Shown piece after piece: positions 16,643 through 24,977 of a stretch of 64,000 nucleotides of DNA. Under the pieces are notes generated by a model. The model saw nothing but the letters and a program-made list of their open reading frames with translations. It was not told the origin of the DNA and ran no database searches. The stretch spans positions 62,001 through 126,000 of the forward strand of contig NZ_WNXX01000004.1 in assembly GCF_009733795.1 (NCBI RefSeq), given 5' to 3'. The position numbers and the translations under genes are program-made. The stretch is from Actinotalea caeni. GTDB taxonomy: Bacteria > Actinomycetota > Actinomycetes > Actinomycetales > Beutenbergiaceae. The stretch's first letter is position 1, and every line of letters starts with the position of its first letter.

Positions 16643-17413
16643 GTGACCAGCACCCCTGCCCAGCCCCGCACGCTCGACGGACGACGCGTCCTCGTCACGG
16701 GCGGCGGAGTCGGCATCGGCCTGGGGATCGTGCGCCGCTTCGCGGCGGCGGGCGCCCAGGTCGCTCTCACCACCCACAGCCGCCCCGTCGAGCCGGTGCT
16801 CGAGACGCTCGCGGCCGAGGGCGTGACCGCGATCGGCGCGCGGCTGGACGCGACCGACAGCGCCGCCGTCGACCGCGTCGTCGACGACCTCGCCGGCCGG
16901 CTCGGCGGGCTCGACGTGCTGGTCAACAACGCGGGTGGCCTGGTGCAGCGGGTGCCGCTGGCGACGATGACCGACGAGCACTGGGACACCGTGTGGCGGC
17001 TCAACGTGTCGTCGGTGTTCTACGCCAGTCGCGCCGCGCTGCGGCACCTTGGGGAGGGCGGCCGGGTCGTCAACATCTCCTCGCTCGCGGGGTCCAACGG
17101 CGGCGGCAACGGCTCGGGCGCCTACGCGACCGCGAAGGCCGCCGTCGACGGCTTCACGCGCGCCCTCGCCAAGGAGGTCGCGCCGCGCGGCATCACCGTG
17201 AACTCGATCGCCCCCGGCCTCATCCTCGACACCCCGTTCCACGCGCAGTTCACGCCGCCGGAGGACCAGCAGCGCACGATCGCCTCGATCCCGGTCGGCC
17301 GCCCCGGCTACCCCGACGACGTCGCCGCCGCCGCCGAGTACCTCGCCCGCACCGACGCCGGTTTCGTCACCGGCACCGTCCTCGACCTCAACGGCGGGGT
17401 GCACGTCCGCTGA
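16643..17413 (+). CDS. Short-chain dehydrogenase/reductase (FabG-like)
   Basis: A 256-aa classical SDR with a GGAGG ribosome-binding site before the GTG start. It has the cofactor motif TGGGVGIGLG (residues 19-28), NNAGG near residue 94, the catalytic Ser in NISSLAG, and YxxxK in YATAKAAV, then the C-terminal NGGVHVR end. It is a cytoplasmic NAD(P)-dependent oxidoreductase of an alcohol or ketone. Similarity to FabG is general, and the substrate is not evident from the neighbours. Confidence 0.92.
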   Translation: MTSTPAQPRTLDGRRVLVTGGGVGIGLGIVRRFAAAGAQVALTTHSRPVEPVLETLAAEGVTAIGARLDATDSAAVDRVVDDLAGRLGGLDVLVNNAGGLVQRVPLATMTDEHWDTVWRLNVSSVFYASRAALRHLGEGGRVVNISSLAGSNGGGNGSGAYATAKAAVDGFTRALAKEVAPRGITVNSIAPGLILDTPFHAQFTPPEDQQRTIASIPVGRPGYPDDVAAAAEYLARTDAGFVTGTVLDLNGGVHVR

Positions 17414-17634
17414 GGCGGGCCTCGGCAGGCGGCGAACCAGCGACGGCCCGGCCGGGCCGACCTGACCCGACGACCTCCGCCGTCGAGCACGAGCCGTACC
17501 GGCGAGCACGAGCGGCGCACCGCTCGTCCTCGCCCGGGCACGCTCGGGCTCGCCTGCGGGGAGCCTGGGTGTCGGTGGTCGCTGTGATGGTCCTGCGCTC
17601 ACCACGGCCCTGCCCACATGGTTACCGTGGAGCG

Positions 17635-18453
17635 ATGGGCCGCACGACGGCGGATCGGACGGTCGCGATGCTCGCCGCGGCGGCGCTCGCGCTCGGCCTG
17701 GCCGCCTGCAGCGACGCCGGGCCGGAGGAGCCGAGCACCCAGCCCACCCTCACGACGGCGACACCGACCGACGAGCCCTCGCAGGCGATCGAGCCCCGCG
17801 ACCCGCTCTCGCTCACCGCGACCGACGCCTTCGAGGAGCGCTACCGCTGCTTCACCGAGCTGGCGGACGCCCGGTGGCTGGCCGGGCAGTCCGAAGGCCT
17901 CGACGTCGGCGCTGCGCTCGTCGGGTCCGGCGACCGGCTCGTCGTCGTCAGCCACCAGGCCGACAAGGACGCGTGCTCGGTGATGTTCCTGGCGCGCCGC
18001 CTGGTCGATGACGGCTACCTGGTCGCCGTCCCCGTGCACCGGGGCGGCGACCCCGTCGCACTCATCCTCGGAGTCGTCGCCCACGCGCGGGCCGACGGCG
18101 TCGAGCACGTCGTGCTCGGCGGCGGCTCGATGGGCGGGGTCTTCGCGATCGCTGCCGCAGCCGAGCTGCAGCCTGCGCCCGACGGCGTCTTCGCCCTCGC
18201 GCCTCCGGACGACTTCGACCCACCGGGTCCGCCACCCCGCGTCGAGGCGGTGCCGGCGGCCGCGGCGCTGACCTCGCCGCTGCTGCTCATGGTCGCCGAG
18301 CACGACACCGCGCTCGTCCAGCCCGCCCACGACATCGCCGCCGCCGCAGGCACCGAGCCGGTCGTCACCCCCGGTGGCGGCCACGCGTTCGATGTCCTCG
18401 CCGTCGACGGCGTCCTGCCGCAGCTGCTCGACTTCATCGCCGAGCCGCGCTGA
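17635..18453 (+). CDS. Lipoprotein with alpha/beta-hydrolase fold
   Basis: A 272-aa exported lipoprotein. The signal peptide (residues 1-25) ends in a lipobox (GLAAC), followed by a Pro/Thr-rich linker. The hydrolase core shows a nucleophile elbow GGGSMGG, a likely Asp in LLMVAEHDTAL and a His in TPGGGHAFDVL, giving a complete catalytic triad. Cys pairs around residues 61 and 113 could be disulphides in the exported domain. It is probably an esterase-like enzyme at the cell surface with unknown substrate. It converges with cutA, 6 nt away. Confidence 0.82.
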   Translation: MGRTTADRTVAMLAAAALALGLAACSDAGPEEPSTQPTLTTATPTDEPSQAIEPRDPLSLTATDAFEERYRCFTELADARWLAGQSEGLDVGAALVGSGDRLVVVSHQADKDACSVMFLARRLVDDGYLVAVPVHRGGDPVALILGVVAHARADGVEHVVLGGGSMGGVFAIAAAAELQPAPDGVFALAPPDDFDPPGPPPRVEAVPAAAALTSPLLLMVAEHDTALVQPAHDIAAAAGTEPVVTPGGGHAFDVLAVDGVLPQLLDFIAEPR

Positions 18454-18459
18454 GACCCC

Positions 18460-18774
18460 TCAGGTCGTCTCCTCGTCGAGCCACCGCAGGTACGGCTCGC
18501 TGCCGGTCGCCGGGAGCACCAGCAGCTCGGGCACGTCGTAGCCGTGGTGCTCCTGCACCCACGCCGTCACCTGCTCGACGAGCGCCGCGCGGGTCTTCAC
18601 CCACAGCTGCCACTCCTGCTCGTCCTGGACCGCGCCGTCCCACCGGTACACGCTGCGGACCGGGCCCGACACCTGCACGCAGGCGGCCAGCCGCGCCTCG
18701 ACCAGCCCGCGCGCCAGCGCCACGGCGGCGGCCTCGCTGTCGGTGGTGGTCGTGACGACGGCGTGCTCGGTCAT
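18460..18774 (-). CDS. cutA: CutA-family divalent-ion tolerance protein
   Basis: A 104-aa protein of the expected CutA1 length, trimeric with a ferredoxin-like fold in known structures. It shows the family pattern VVTTTTDSEAAAVALARGLVEARLAACVQV, an SVYRWDG strand and LWVKTR, and ends PYLRWLDEET. The ATG at 18774 overlaps the upstream gene's stop by 4 nt (ATGA), so translation is coupled to the pRiA4b-like gene. The role in metal tolerance is known only loosely for the family. The protein is cytoplasmic. Confidence 0.93.
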   Translation of the reverse strand: MTEHAVVTTTTDSEAAAVALARGLVEARLAACVQVSGPVRSVYRWDGAVQDEQEWQLWVKTRAALVEQVTAWVQEHHGYDVPELLVLPATGSEPYLRWLDEETT

Positions 18775-20729
18775 GCCACCGCCTGCCGGTGCGACGCGAG
18801 CCAGACGGCGAAGCGGTCGTGGTCGGCGACCGGCCACTCGCTGGGGACCGGCAGCCCGAGCTGGCCCTGCACCCACGCACGGAACTCCGCGACGCCGGCG
18901 ACGGCGTCGGGCGAGGCGGGCGGCCTGCCCAGCGTCGTGGGGGCGAGGTCCGGGTAGCCGACGGCCGCGAGGCGCAGCAGGTCAGCGGGCTCGGTGGCCA
19001 GCAGGAACGCCTCGCCGCGCGGGCCGAGCGCGACCACCCGGGTGGCGCCGTCGTCGTCGAGCCACAGCGCGAGACGGGTGTCGTCGGGGGAGGCCGCGAC
19101 CGGCAGCAGCCGCGCCGCAGCGACGGGCGGGACGCGGTCGTCGAGGCCGAGGCCCGCGCTGAACACGATCCCGGGGCGCGCCTCGGGCGGCCCGGGCGCC
19201 AGCAGCACGTGACCCTCGGGGGCGGTCGCCGCCCAGCGGTGGCTCTCCATGAACGCCCAGGCCCGCTCGAGCTCGGCGGGGATCGCGAGCCCGGCCGGTA
19301 GCCGCGGTGCCAGCTGCTCGCTCATCAGGGTGGGCTCGGCAGGGGCGTCGCCCTCGGCGTCGAGCCACACCACCAGCTCCTTCATCCCGGAGGTGACCCG
19401 CTCGACGCGCAGGCGCAGCAGCCACGGGTTCGCGAGGTGCCCGTAGGCGTAGACGAGCTCGGCCTCGCTGGTGGCCAGCACGGCGCCGAGCGGTGCCGAG
19501 CCGGCGTCGGTGACGGCGGCGTCGACGTCGTCGCGCAGGTCGCCGAGCAGCCACCGCGGCGCGAACCGTCGGGTGCCGTCCGGGTCGGCGAACAGGTGCG
19601 CGCGGGCGTCGCGCCACCCCAGGCTCTGCTGCAGCATCCCGTGCACGGCCTCGAGGGACTGCGACGCGAGCACGCGCAGCCGGCGCCGCACGTGCGGCTG
19701 CTGCTCGAGGGTGACGAGCAGGTCGACGGCTGCGTCGGCGGCCAGCCGGCTGCGCAGGTCGACCGGCTGCCAGGCGGGAGCGACGTCGTCGGTACCGACG
19801 CAGCCCGTGCGGTCGGCGACCGCCTGCGCGACCGTGCGGCGCAGGGGCTCCGGTACCCCGAGGGCCTCGCCGCCCGGGAGCGTGACCTGGTCGAGCACGC
19901 CGAAGCGGACCAGCTCGCCCAGCGCCTCGCCGAGCGAGGCACCCGGCAGCACCGCGCCGGTCTCGGTGCACGCCTCGACGAGGGTGCCGATCACGCCCGC
20001 GTCGACGTCGATCGCCGCGTGCACGAGCCCGCCGATCACGCGTTCGACCAGCGAGGTCGACGGCGGCGGGCAGCCGCCCGCGTGCGTCACCTCCGGCTGC
20101 GGCAGCACCCCGTCGGCGTCGAGCAGGACGAGCCCGGCGCGATCGAGCGCATCGGTCCAGACGTGCTCCGCCGTCGATCCGCTGGGCACCTGGAGGGTGG
20201 CGGCCACCTGCGAGCGCGAGAGACGGCGCTGCGCGGCGAGCGCCGCCAGCGTGGTGCGCAGCGGCCCGACGTAGGCGCGGGTCGTGGCGCCGGCGAGCAT
20301 GCCCGGCGACGGAGGACCGGCGAGCAGACCACCGACGACGGCATCGGCGTCCTCGCCCAGGCTCGACAGCCCGAGCGGGCGGTGGCGCGCCCAGGTGAGC
20401 ACGTCCCAGCAGGCGCGGACCGCGTGCTCGCTGCGCCGCCACAGCCGGTGCGCGCGGAGGAACTGGAGGTAGCGCGGCAGCGTGAGGACCGCGGCGTCGT
20501 AGGCCTCGTCGGTGACGTCGGGGTCGCGGGCGAGGTCGCGCGTCAGCCAGCGGAGCAGCTCCGCCGAGGGGTCGTGCAGGTCGGCGCCCACGCGGCCGGC
20601 GCGCCGGAACAGGTCGGCGAGCGCGCCGGCGGCAGCGGCGGCAGGCAGCGGGTTCCCCTCGTCGAGGGTGTGCCACCACGCCTCGACCTCGGCCACCGTG
20701 CCCTCGACCCGGGCGTCGTCGTCCGTCAC
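18771..20729 (-). CDS. Large protein with a plasmid pRiA4b ORF-3-like domain
   Basis: A 652-aa protein from a GTG at 20729 with an excellent GGAGGAG site upstream. The N-terminal half (1-330) is helical and Ala/Leu-rich, with no recognised fold. About residues 345-480 match the pRiA4b ORF-3 pattern (RRLRVLASQSLEAVHGMLQQ, then GWRDARAHLFADPDGTRRF and ELVYAYGHLANPWLLRL). The C-terminal third is a variable alpha/beta region. The ORF-3 family occurs on plasmids and chromosomes without a firm function. It is coupled to cutA by a 4-nt overlap. There is no signal peptide. Confidence 0.75.
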   Translation of the reverse strand: MTDDDARVEGTVAEVEAWWHTLDEGNPLPAAAAAGALADLFRRAGRVGADLHDPSAELLRWLTRDLARDPDVTDEAYDAAVLTLPRYLQFLRAHRLWRRSEHAVRACWDVLTWARHRPLGLSSLGEDADAVVGGLLAGPPSPGMLAGATTRAYVGPLRTTLAALAAQRRLSRSQVAATLQVPSGSTAEHVWTDALDRAGLVLLDADGVLPQPEVTHAGGCPPPSTSLVERVIGGLVHAAIDVDAGVIGTLVEACTETGAVLPGASLGEALGELVRFGVLDQVTLPGGEALGVPEPLRRTVAQAVADRTGCVGTDDVAPAWQPVDLRSRLAADAAVDLLVTLEQQPHVRRRLRVLASQSLEAVHGMLQQSLGWRDARAHLFADPDGTRRFAPRWLLGDLRDDVDAAVTDAGSAPLGAVLATSEAELVYAYGHLANPWLLRLRVERVTSGMKELVVWLDAEGDAPAEPTLMSEQLAPRLPAGLAIPAELERAWAFMESHRWAATAPEGHVLLAPGPPEARPGIVFSAGLGLDDRVPPVAAARLLPVAASPDDTRLALWLDDDGATRVVALGPRGEAFLLATEPADLLRLAAVGYPDLAPTTLGRPPASPDAVAGVAEFRAWVQGQLGLPVPSEWPVADHDRFAVWLASHRQAVA

Positions 20730-20841
20730 GGCTCTCCTCCGGTCGGTCCCCACCGCACGGTAGGCAAGACCACCACATCCTGCGGGTGCCTGAGCCCGAT
20801 CCGCATGGGCACCGCTACCCATCGACTCGCGCGGAGGCCCG

Positions 20842-22086
20842 TCAGCGCTGCTGGGTGAAGATCTGCGTCCAGTACAGGTAGCCGGCTGAGGACGTGGCGT
20901 CGCCGACGCCCATGTGGGTGAAGCTCGGTCTCAGGATGTTCTGCCGGTGGGAGGGGGAGCTCATCCACGCCTGGACGACGGCGGACGGGGTGCGGTAGCC
21001 GTAGGCGACGTTCTCACCGATGAGCCGCCAGCCCGCGGGCATCCCGACGGTGAGGTCGGGCCGGTGGAAGCACTGGTTGCGGTCGACCTTCGCCTGGTAG
21101 CGGCTCCACCGCAGCGCCTCCTTGTTGAGGGTGGAGCTGAGCGCGAGCGGCTTGAGGCCGCGGGCCTTGCGCTCCTTGTTCACCAGCCGCAGCACCTCCT
21201 GGGCGACCTGGCTCGTCGTCGGCCTCGGGTCGACGTTGAGCCCGATGACCATCCGGTAGGCGGACCAGGTCCCCGACCGGATGGTGCGCGGCGCACCCGT
21301 GGTGCGGACGTCGGTGATCTTGTACCTGCGGCTCGAGGAGTTGTAGAAGACGACCTCGTCCTGGGCGTCGGTGTCGACGTTCGCGGGCACGAGGCGCGTC
21401 CACCGACCCCAGTTCTCGTCGGCGGTGCGCGTGCCGAGCGCGCCCTTGGACGTCAGCGTGTGGATCCGCGCCTTGCCGGTGCTGGACTGGTGGAGCACGA
21501 GCCGGTCCCGCGTGTCTCCGGCGTTGATGCGCATCCCGAACACGCTGGTCCAGCGGGCGCCGATCGTCGTCTGGACCAGCGGCTTGCCGAACACGCCCTT
21601 GGCGCTGATGTTGTAGGTCCGGTAGGCGCCGGTCGTCGCGTTGTAGAGGATCAGCTCGTCGTTGGCGTCGGGGTGGAAGTCGACGCCGACGAGCGTGGTC
21701 CAGCCCTTGCCGAGGGTGCCCTGGCGGATCGCCGCCCCGGACACCTGTCCCTTGCTGGTGACCTTGCGGATGCTGAACTTGCCGGTGCGTGCGTTGTAGA
21801 AGAGCAGCTCGTCGCGTCCGTCGCCGTTGATGTCGATCGGCGCGATCGTCGTCCAGCTGCTCGACCACGTGCCGGTGGCGGTCCTGCTCCCGAGCTTGCT
21901 CGTCGTGTAGGTGACGCGGTAGCTGGTGAAGCCGCCGTTGCTCCGGACGAACACGAGCTCGTCGGCCGCCCAGTTGTCGAAGACGACCGCCTCGGCGGCC
22001 GGCACGGTCGGCGCGGCGATCGCGAACCCGGTGAACCCGATGACGGCGACCGCCGCCGCGGCGACGAGTCGCGTGAGCATCCTCAT
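20842..22086 (-). CDS. Secreted CAP-superfamily protein with N-terminal FG-GAP-like propeller repeats
   Basis: A 414-aa secreted protein. The ATG at 22086 has GAGG about 7 nt upstream and is followed by a Sec signal peptide (LTRLVAAAAVAVIGFTGFAIAAPTVPAAEA, in two runs). Five repeats of about 50 residues follow, each with an acidic loop (DINGDGRDELLFYN, DFHPDANDELILYN, DTDAQDEVVFYN) typical of Ca-binding FG-GAP/VCBS blades. The C-terminal CAP domain (from about residue 290) has the cavity histidines and motifs CFHRPDL, GENVAYGY, AWMSSPSHRQNIL and HMGVG. CAP proteins are extracellular, with diverse or unknown activities. The pairing of blades with CAP suggests surface or substrate binding. Confidence 0.85.
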   Translation of the reverse strand: MRMLTRLVAAAAVAVIGFTGFAIAAPTVPAAEAVVFDNWAADELVFVRSNGGFTSYRVTYTTSKLGSRTATGTWSSSWTTIAPIDINGDGRDELLFYNARTGKFSIRKVTSKGQVSGAAIRQGTLGKGWTTLVGVDFHPDANDELILYNATTGAYRTYNISAKGVFGKPLVQTTIGARWTSVFGMRINAGDTRDRLVLHQSSTGKARIHTLTSKGALGTRTADENWGRWTRLVPANVDTDAQDEVVFYNSSSRRYKITDVRTTGAPRTIRSGTWSAYRMVIGLNVDPRPTTSQVAQEVLRLVNKERKARGLKPLALSSTLNKEALRWSRYQAKVDRNQCFHRPDLTVGMPAGWRLIGENVAYGYRTPSAVVQAWMSSPSHRQNILRPSFTHMGVGDATSSAGYLYWTQIFTQQR

Positions 22087-22425
22087 GGTGGGCCTCGTGG
22101 TCGGGGGCGGGAGGCTGGGTCGTCCGCACCGCTGGCCGAGGGCTGCCCGTCGTCCGCGGTCGGTCAGGGACAACCTAGCGGCTACGTCTAGACATAGGGG
22201 GACGACGTACGGGGTCCGTGGCAGATGCACCCCTCCTCACCTGTGCCTGTCCACCTGGTGGACGGGGGCCTCGATCGCGGATCGCACTGTCGTTGGACAC
22301 CGCGTCTAGACGAGGCTGTCGGCAGCTCCACCGTCGCCGGCATCGGCGTCGGCCGGGCCGGAGCACACCCGCGGTGGCGACCCTCGACGCCGGGGTGCTC
22401 CACGCCGTCTGACTCGTGACCAGGA
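22087..22425. other. 339-base intergenic region with two CTAG palindromes
   Basis: This is the upstream region of the CAP gene and downstream region of nothing visible on +. It holds two copies of the 8-bp palindrome GTCTAGAC (22186-22193 and 22304-22311), 118 bp apart. The CTAG core is usually rare in GC-rich genomes. No convincing coding frame or promoter consensus was found. Confidence 0.5.
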
Positions 22426-23490
22426 CTACTCGCAGACGATGCCGTCGGCGTCGCCGTCGCGGTACCAGTCGTACTCGGGGTCGACGCCGCGCACGTAGGG
22501 CCCGTACCCCTCGGCCTTGGCGTCCTTGCAGGAGCCGAACCGCGGATCGGTGTCGCCGTCGGCAGCCGGGTCGGGGGCGGTCGGCTCCTGCGTCGGAGTC
22601 GTCGTCGGTGTCGAAGACTGCTCCGGGTCGCCCTCGGGGCCACCGAGCGGGGCGGTCACGCGCTCGACGACCGCCTGGTCGGGGCAGTCGGCGAGCACCC
22701 GGGCCATCGCGTCGTGCTCGGCCTGGGTGACCCAGAGCCCGTAGGTGTGCTTGACGGTGATCTGACGCGCGACGTACTCGCAGCGGAACCGCTTGTTCGG
22801 CGGCAGCCAGGTGGCGGCGTCGCCGTCGCCCTTCTGGCCGTTGAGCCGGCCGTCGACGGCGAGCAGGTTCAGCGGGTCGTTGCCGAACTCGCGCATCGTC
22901 TGCGCGTCCCAGCCCTGCGCGCCCTTCTGCCAGGCGTCGGACAGCGCGACGACGTGGTCGATCTGGACGTCATCGGCGGCCTGGCGATCGAAGGCGAGCA
23001 CCTGGCCGGAGTACGGGTCGTGCAGCATCCCCGTGAGCACCACGCAGCCCTGCGTACCGGGCTTGATGAGGACATCGGTGAGGTCGCGGCGCAGGATGTC
23101 GTTGCGGACGTCGCAACCGTTGCGGTCGGAGTCGTAGGAGCGGTACTCGAACAGGTCACGGTCGTAGCCCGTGCGCGGCGCACGCCCGGCGACCCGCAGC
23201 TCGGCGAGCAGGGCGAGCGCCGTCCCCGGCTCGGCGGTCTCGGTCGGCTCGTCGGTGGGCGCGACGGCGGTGGGGTCCTCGTCGACCGTCGGCTCCGCGG
23301 TGTCGGCGGGGTCGAGCGCACGGGTGGCGACGGGCGTCGGGGCGACCCCGAGGCCAGGCTCCTCGCCGACGTCGCTGAGCGCGGCACCGCAGCTGATGAG
23401 CAGCAGCAGCCCGACCACGGCGCCGACGAACCCCGGGCGGCCGCGCGTGCTGCGGGCGCGGCGCCCGCCGCGACGTCGGGTCCTGGTCAC
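22426..23490 (-). CDS. Secreted HNH nuclease (DUF1524 type) with C-terminal Excalibur domain
   Basis: A 354-aa exported protein. After an Arg-rich start, a hydrophobic segment (FVGAVVGLLLLISCGAAL) acts as a signal peptide, possibly lipobox-like (LISC). A Thr/Pro/Glu linker follows. The nuclease core shows the HNH-like IDHVVALSDAW (His as metal/general base) and FGNDPLNLLAVDGRLN with the Asn, then RCEYVARQ. Residues 315-354 are an Excalibur calcium-binding motif (SCKDAKAEGYGPY and YRDGDADGIVCE, ending at the stop). It is probably a Ca-dependent extracellular DNase used for nutrient or DNA processing. Its gene is the last before tRNA-Leu on this strand. Confidence 0.88.
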   Translation of the reverse strand: MTRTRRRGGRRARSTRGRPGFVGAVVGLLLLISCGAALSDVGEEPGLGVAPTPVATRALDPADTAEPTVDEDPTAVAPTDEPTETAEPGTALALLAELRVAGRAPRTGYDRDLFEYRSYDSDRNGCDVRNDILRRDLTDVLIKPGTQGCVVLTGMLHDPYSGQVLAFDRQAADDVQIDHVVALSDAWQKGAQGWDAQTMREFGNDPLNLLAVDGRLNGQKGDGDAATWLPPNKRFRCEYVARQITVKHTYGLWVTQAEHDAMARVLADCPDQAVVERVTAPLGGPEGDPEQSSTPTTTPTQEPTAPDPAADGDTDPRFGSCKDAKAEGYGPYVRGVDPEYDWYRDGDADGIVCE

Positions 23491-23659
23491 CGTCCTCCTG
23501 TCCTGCCGGCATCCTCACCCGCGAGGCGCGCCGCTGCGGCGCCGGCTCAGACGGACACGCCGACGGCGCCCCCGGGTCCGCGCTCCGGTCGCCTGCAGGG
23601 CCCGGCCCGAGGGCCGGCCCGGCCACGTCGCCACCCAGGACCGACGCGGCCCGTGCACG

Positions 23660-23709
23660 AGAAAGGACCGGCGGCACCCCGACCTCTCGGTCGGCGTCCC
23701 ACCGGTCCT
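23660..23709 (-). terminator. Rho-independent terminator of tRNA-Leu
   Basis: On the - strand, the tRNA 3' end is followed within 5 nt by an outer stem AGGACCGG/CCGGTCCT (23702-23709 with 23664-23671) enclosing an inner CCGACC/GGTCGG pair. A short T-rich run (TTTCT) follows. This is the expected place and shape for transcript termination. Confidence 0.75.
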
Positions 23710-23713
23710 GCTG

Positions 23714-23797
23714 TGCGCAAGGGGGGAGTTGAACCCCCACGCCCTTTCGGGCACACGGACCTGAACCGTGCGCGTCTGCCTATTCCGCCACTTGCGC
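23714..23797 (-). tRNA. tRNA-Leu, anticodon CAG
   Basis: The - strand reads a class II tRNA of 84 nt. It has acceptor stem GCGCAAG/CTTGCGC with discriminator A, an anticodon arm with the 7-nt loop TTCAGGT (anticodon CAG) on a CACGG/CCGTG stem, a long variable arm with GCCC-GAAA-GGGC, and a T arm with GGTTCAACTCC. The genomic sequence does not encode CCA. It decodes CUG, the dominant Leu codon in this genome. A tRNA-Leu(CAG) also lies beside fhaA in Mycobacterium; here about 9.3 kb separate the two. Confidence 0.97.
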
Positions 23798-23903
23798 GTG
23801 GTGCCCACCCGGCCGGTCTCCCGGCACCGTTGGAGCAGGGAAGAGGGTAACACGCGGGGAGCGGCGCGCTGCGACGGCCTCGGCGCAGGAGACCCCTGTC
23901 ACA

Positions 23904-24416
23904 TCAGTCCTCCACCAGCACCGGGTCGCGCCCGCCGAGCTCCTCCAGCGGCACCGCCCACACGTCGATCGTCATCGGGGACCACTCGCACACGGTGCCC
24001 TCGTCCTCGTGCGGCACGTAGACGACGAACCGCACCTCGCCGGTGTCGCCGTCCACCTCGACCCGGCTGTGCTCCATGCACCGCGGGTAGCCACCGATCA
24101 CCAGCAGCTCCTCGGCCAGGTCCACGTGCTCCACCCGCGCGACCTCGTCGGGCTCGACGGCGTCCGGCAGCCCGTCGATCCAGGCGTCGCGCTCGGCGTC
24201 GGTCGTCACGAGCACCGTGCTGCCGGTACCGGTCGCCACCTCGGCCACCCAGTCCTCGGTCGCCTCCGACCACGACGCCACCAGCCGCGACCGCGTCTCC
24301 ACCACCGGCGCGCCGGTGCAGCCACCCAGCAGTGCGAGCACGGCCACCAGCGCCCAGCCGGCCAGGACCGCCCGCGAGCGCGGCCGGTCCCGCTCGGTCT
24401 CCGTCACGACGTCCAT
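23904..24416 (-). CDS. Small lipoprotein, function unknown
   Basis: A 170-aa protein from the ATG at 24416. The signal peptide (AVLAGWALVAVLALLGGCTG) carries a lipobox ending at Cys, so it is a lipid-anchored surface protein. The mature part is Glu/Asp-rich and includes two further Cys (YPRCMEHS and GTVCEWSP) that may form a disulphide. I do not recognise the family. It is divergent from the pyrimidine-dimer glycosylase gene, and the two promoters share about 87 nt. Confidence 0.75.
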   Translation of the reverse strand: MDVVTETERDRPRSRAVLAGWALVAVLALLGGCTGAPVVETRSRLVASWSEATEDWVAEVATGTGSTVLVTTDAERDAWIDGLPDAVEPDEVARVEHVDLAEELLVIGGYPRCMEHSRVEVDGDTGEVRFVVYVPHEDEGTVCEWSPMTIDVWAVPLEELGGRDPVLVED

Positions 24417-24503
24417 GGCTCGACTGTGTCGCGCCGAGGCCGATCCCGTCGGACCTCCGGCGGGCAGTCCTGCCCACCGACCGGGCGAACCTAGGCTGGC
24501 GGG

Positions 24504-24977
24504 GTGCGTCTGTGGTCGCTCCACCCCCGATACCTCGACCGCGCCGGCCTGACCGCGGGCTGGCGCGAGGGACTGCTCGCGCAGGCGGTGCTCGCCGGCC
24601 GCACCCGCGGCTACACCCGCCACCCCCAGCTCGAGCGGTTCCGCGCGTGCGAGCAGCCGCTGCACAGCGTCGGCCGCTACCTCGAGGGCGTCGCGGACGA
24701 GGCCGAGCGGCGCGGCTACCGGTTCGACCGCACCCGCATCGTCAGCCCCGGCCACGACGTGCCCCTCGTCCCGGTGACCACGGGGCAGCTCGCGCTCGAG
24801 CGCGCCCACCTGCTCGCCAAGCTCGCCGTGCGCAGCCCCGCTCTCGTGCCGGCGCTGCAGCAGGCCGAGGAACCCGACCCGCACCCGTTCTTCGTCGTCG
24901 TCCCCGGGCCGGTCGCCACGTGGGAGCGGGCGCTCAGTCCTGCTGCTCCGTCGCCGTCAGGGCCTCCAGGAACCTGA
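24504..24977 (+). CDS. Pyrimidine dimer DNA glycosylase/endonuclease V-family protein
   Basis: A 157-aa protein with the family start MRLWSLHPRYLDRAGLTAGW, then GLLAQAVLAGRTRGYTRHPQ and the YLEGVADEAERRGYRFD helix. It matches the Pyr_excise family, which removes UV-induced pyrimidine dimers through a glycosylase/AP-lyase activity. The T4 enzyme uses an N-terminal Thr; here residue 2 is Arg, so the nucleophile, if any, differs. Its last 44 nt overlap the convergent MarR gene. A role in UV tolerance next to carotenoid genes is plausible but inferred. Confidence 0.82.
   Translation: MRLWSLHPRYLDRAGLTAGWREGLLAQAVLAGRTRGYTRHPQLERFRACEQPLHSVGRYLEGVADEAERRGYRFDRTRIVSPGHDVPLVPVTTGQLALERAHLLAKLAVRSPALVPALQQAEEPDPHPFFVVVPGPVATWERALSPAAPSPSGPPGT

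Noticed and set aside
22218-22412. Small + strand open frames of 64 codons
   Set aside because: Two overlapping frames have no ribosome-binding site, no conserved pattern and contain the palindromes. They were treated as intergenic.
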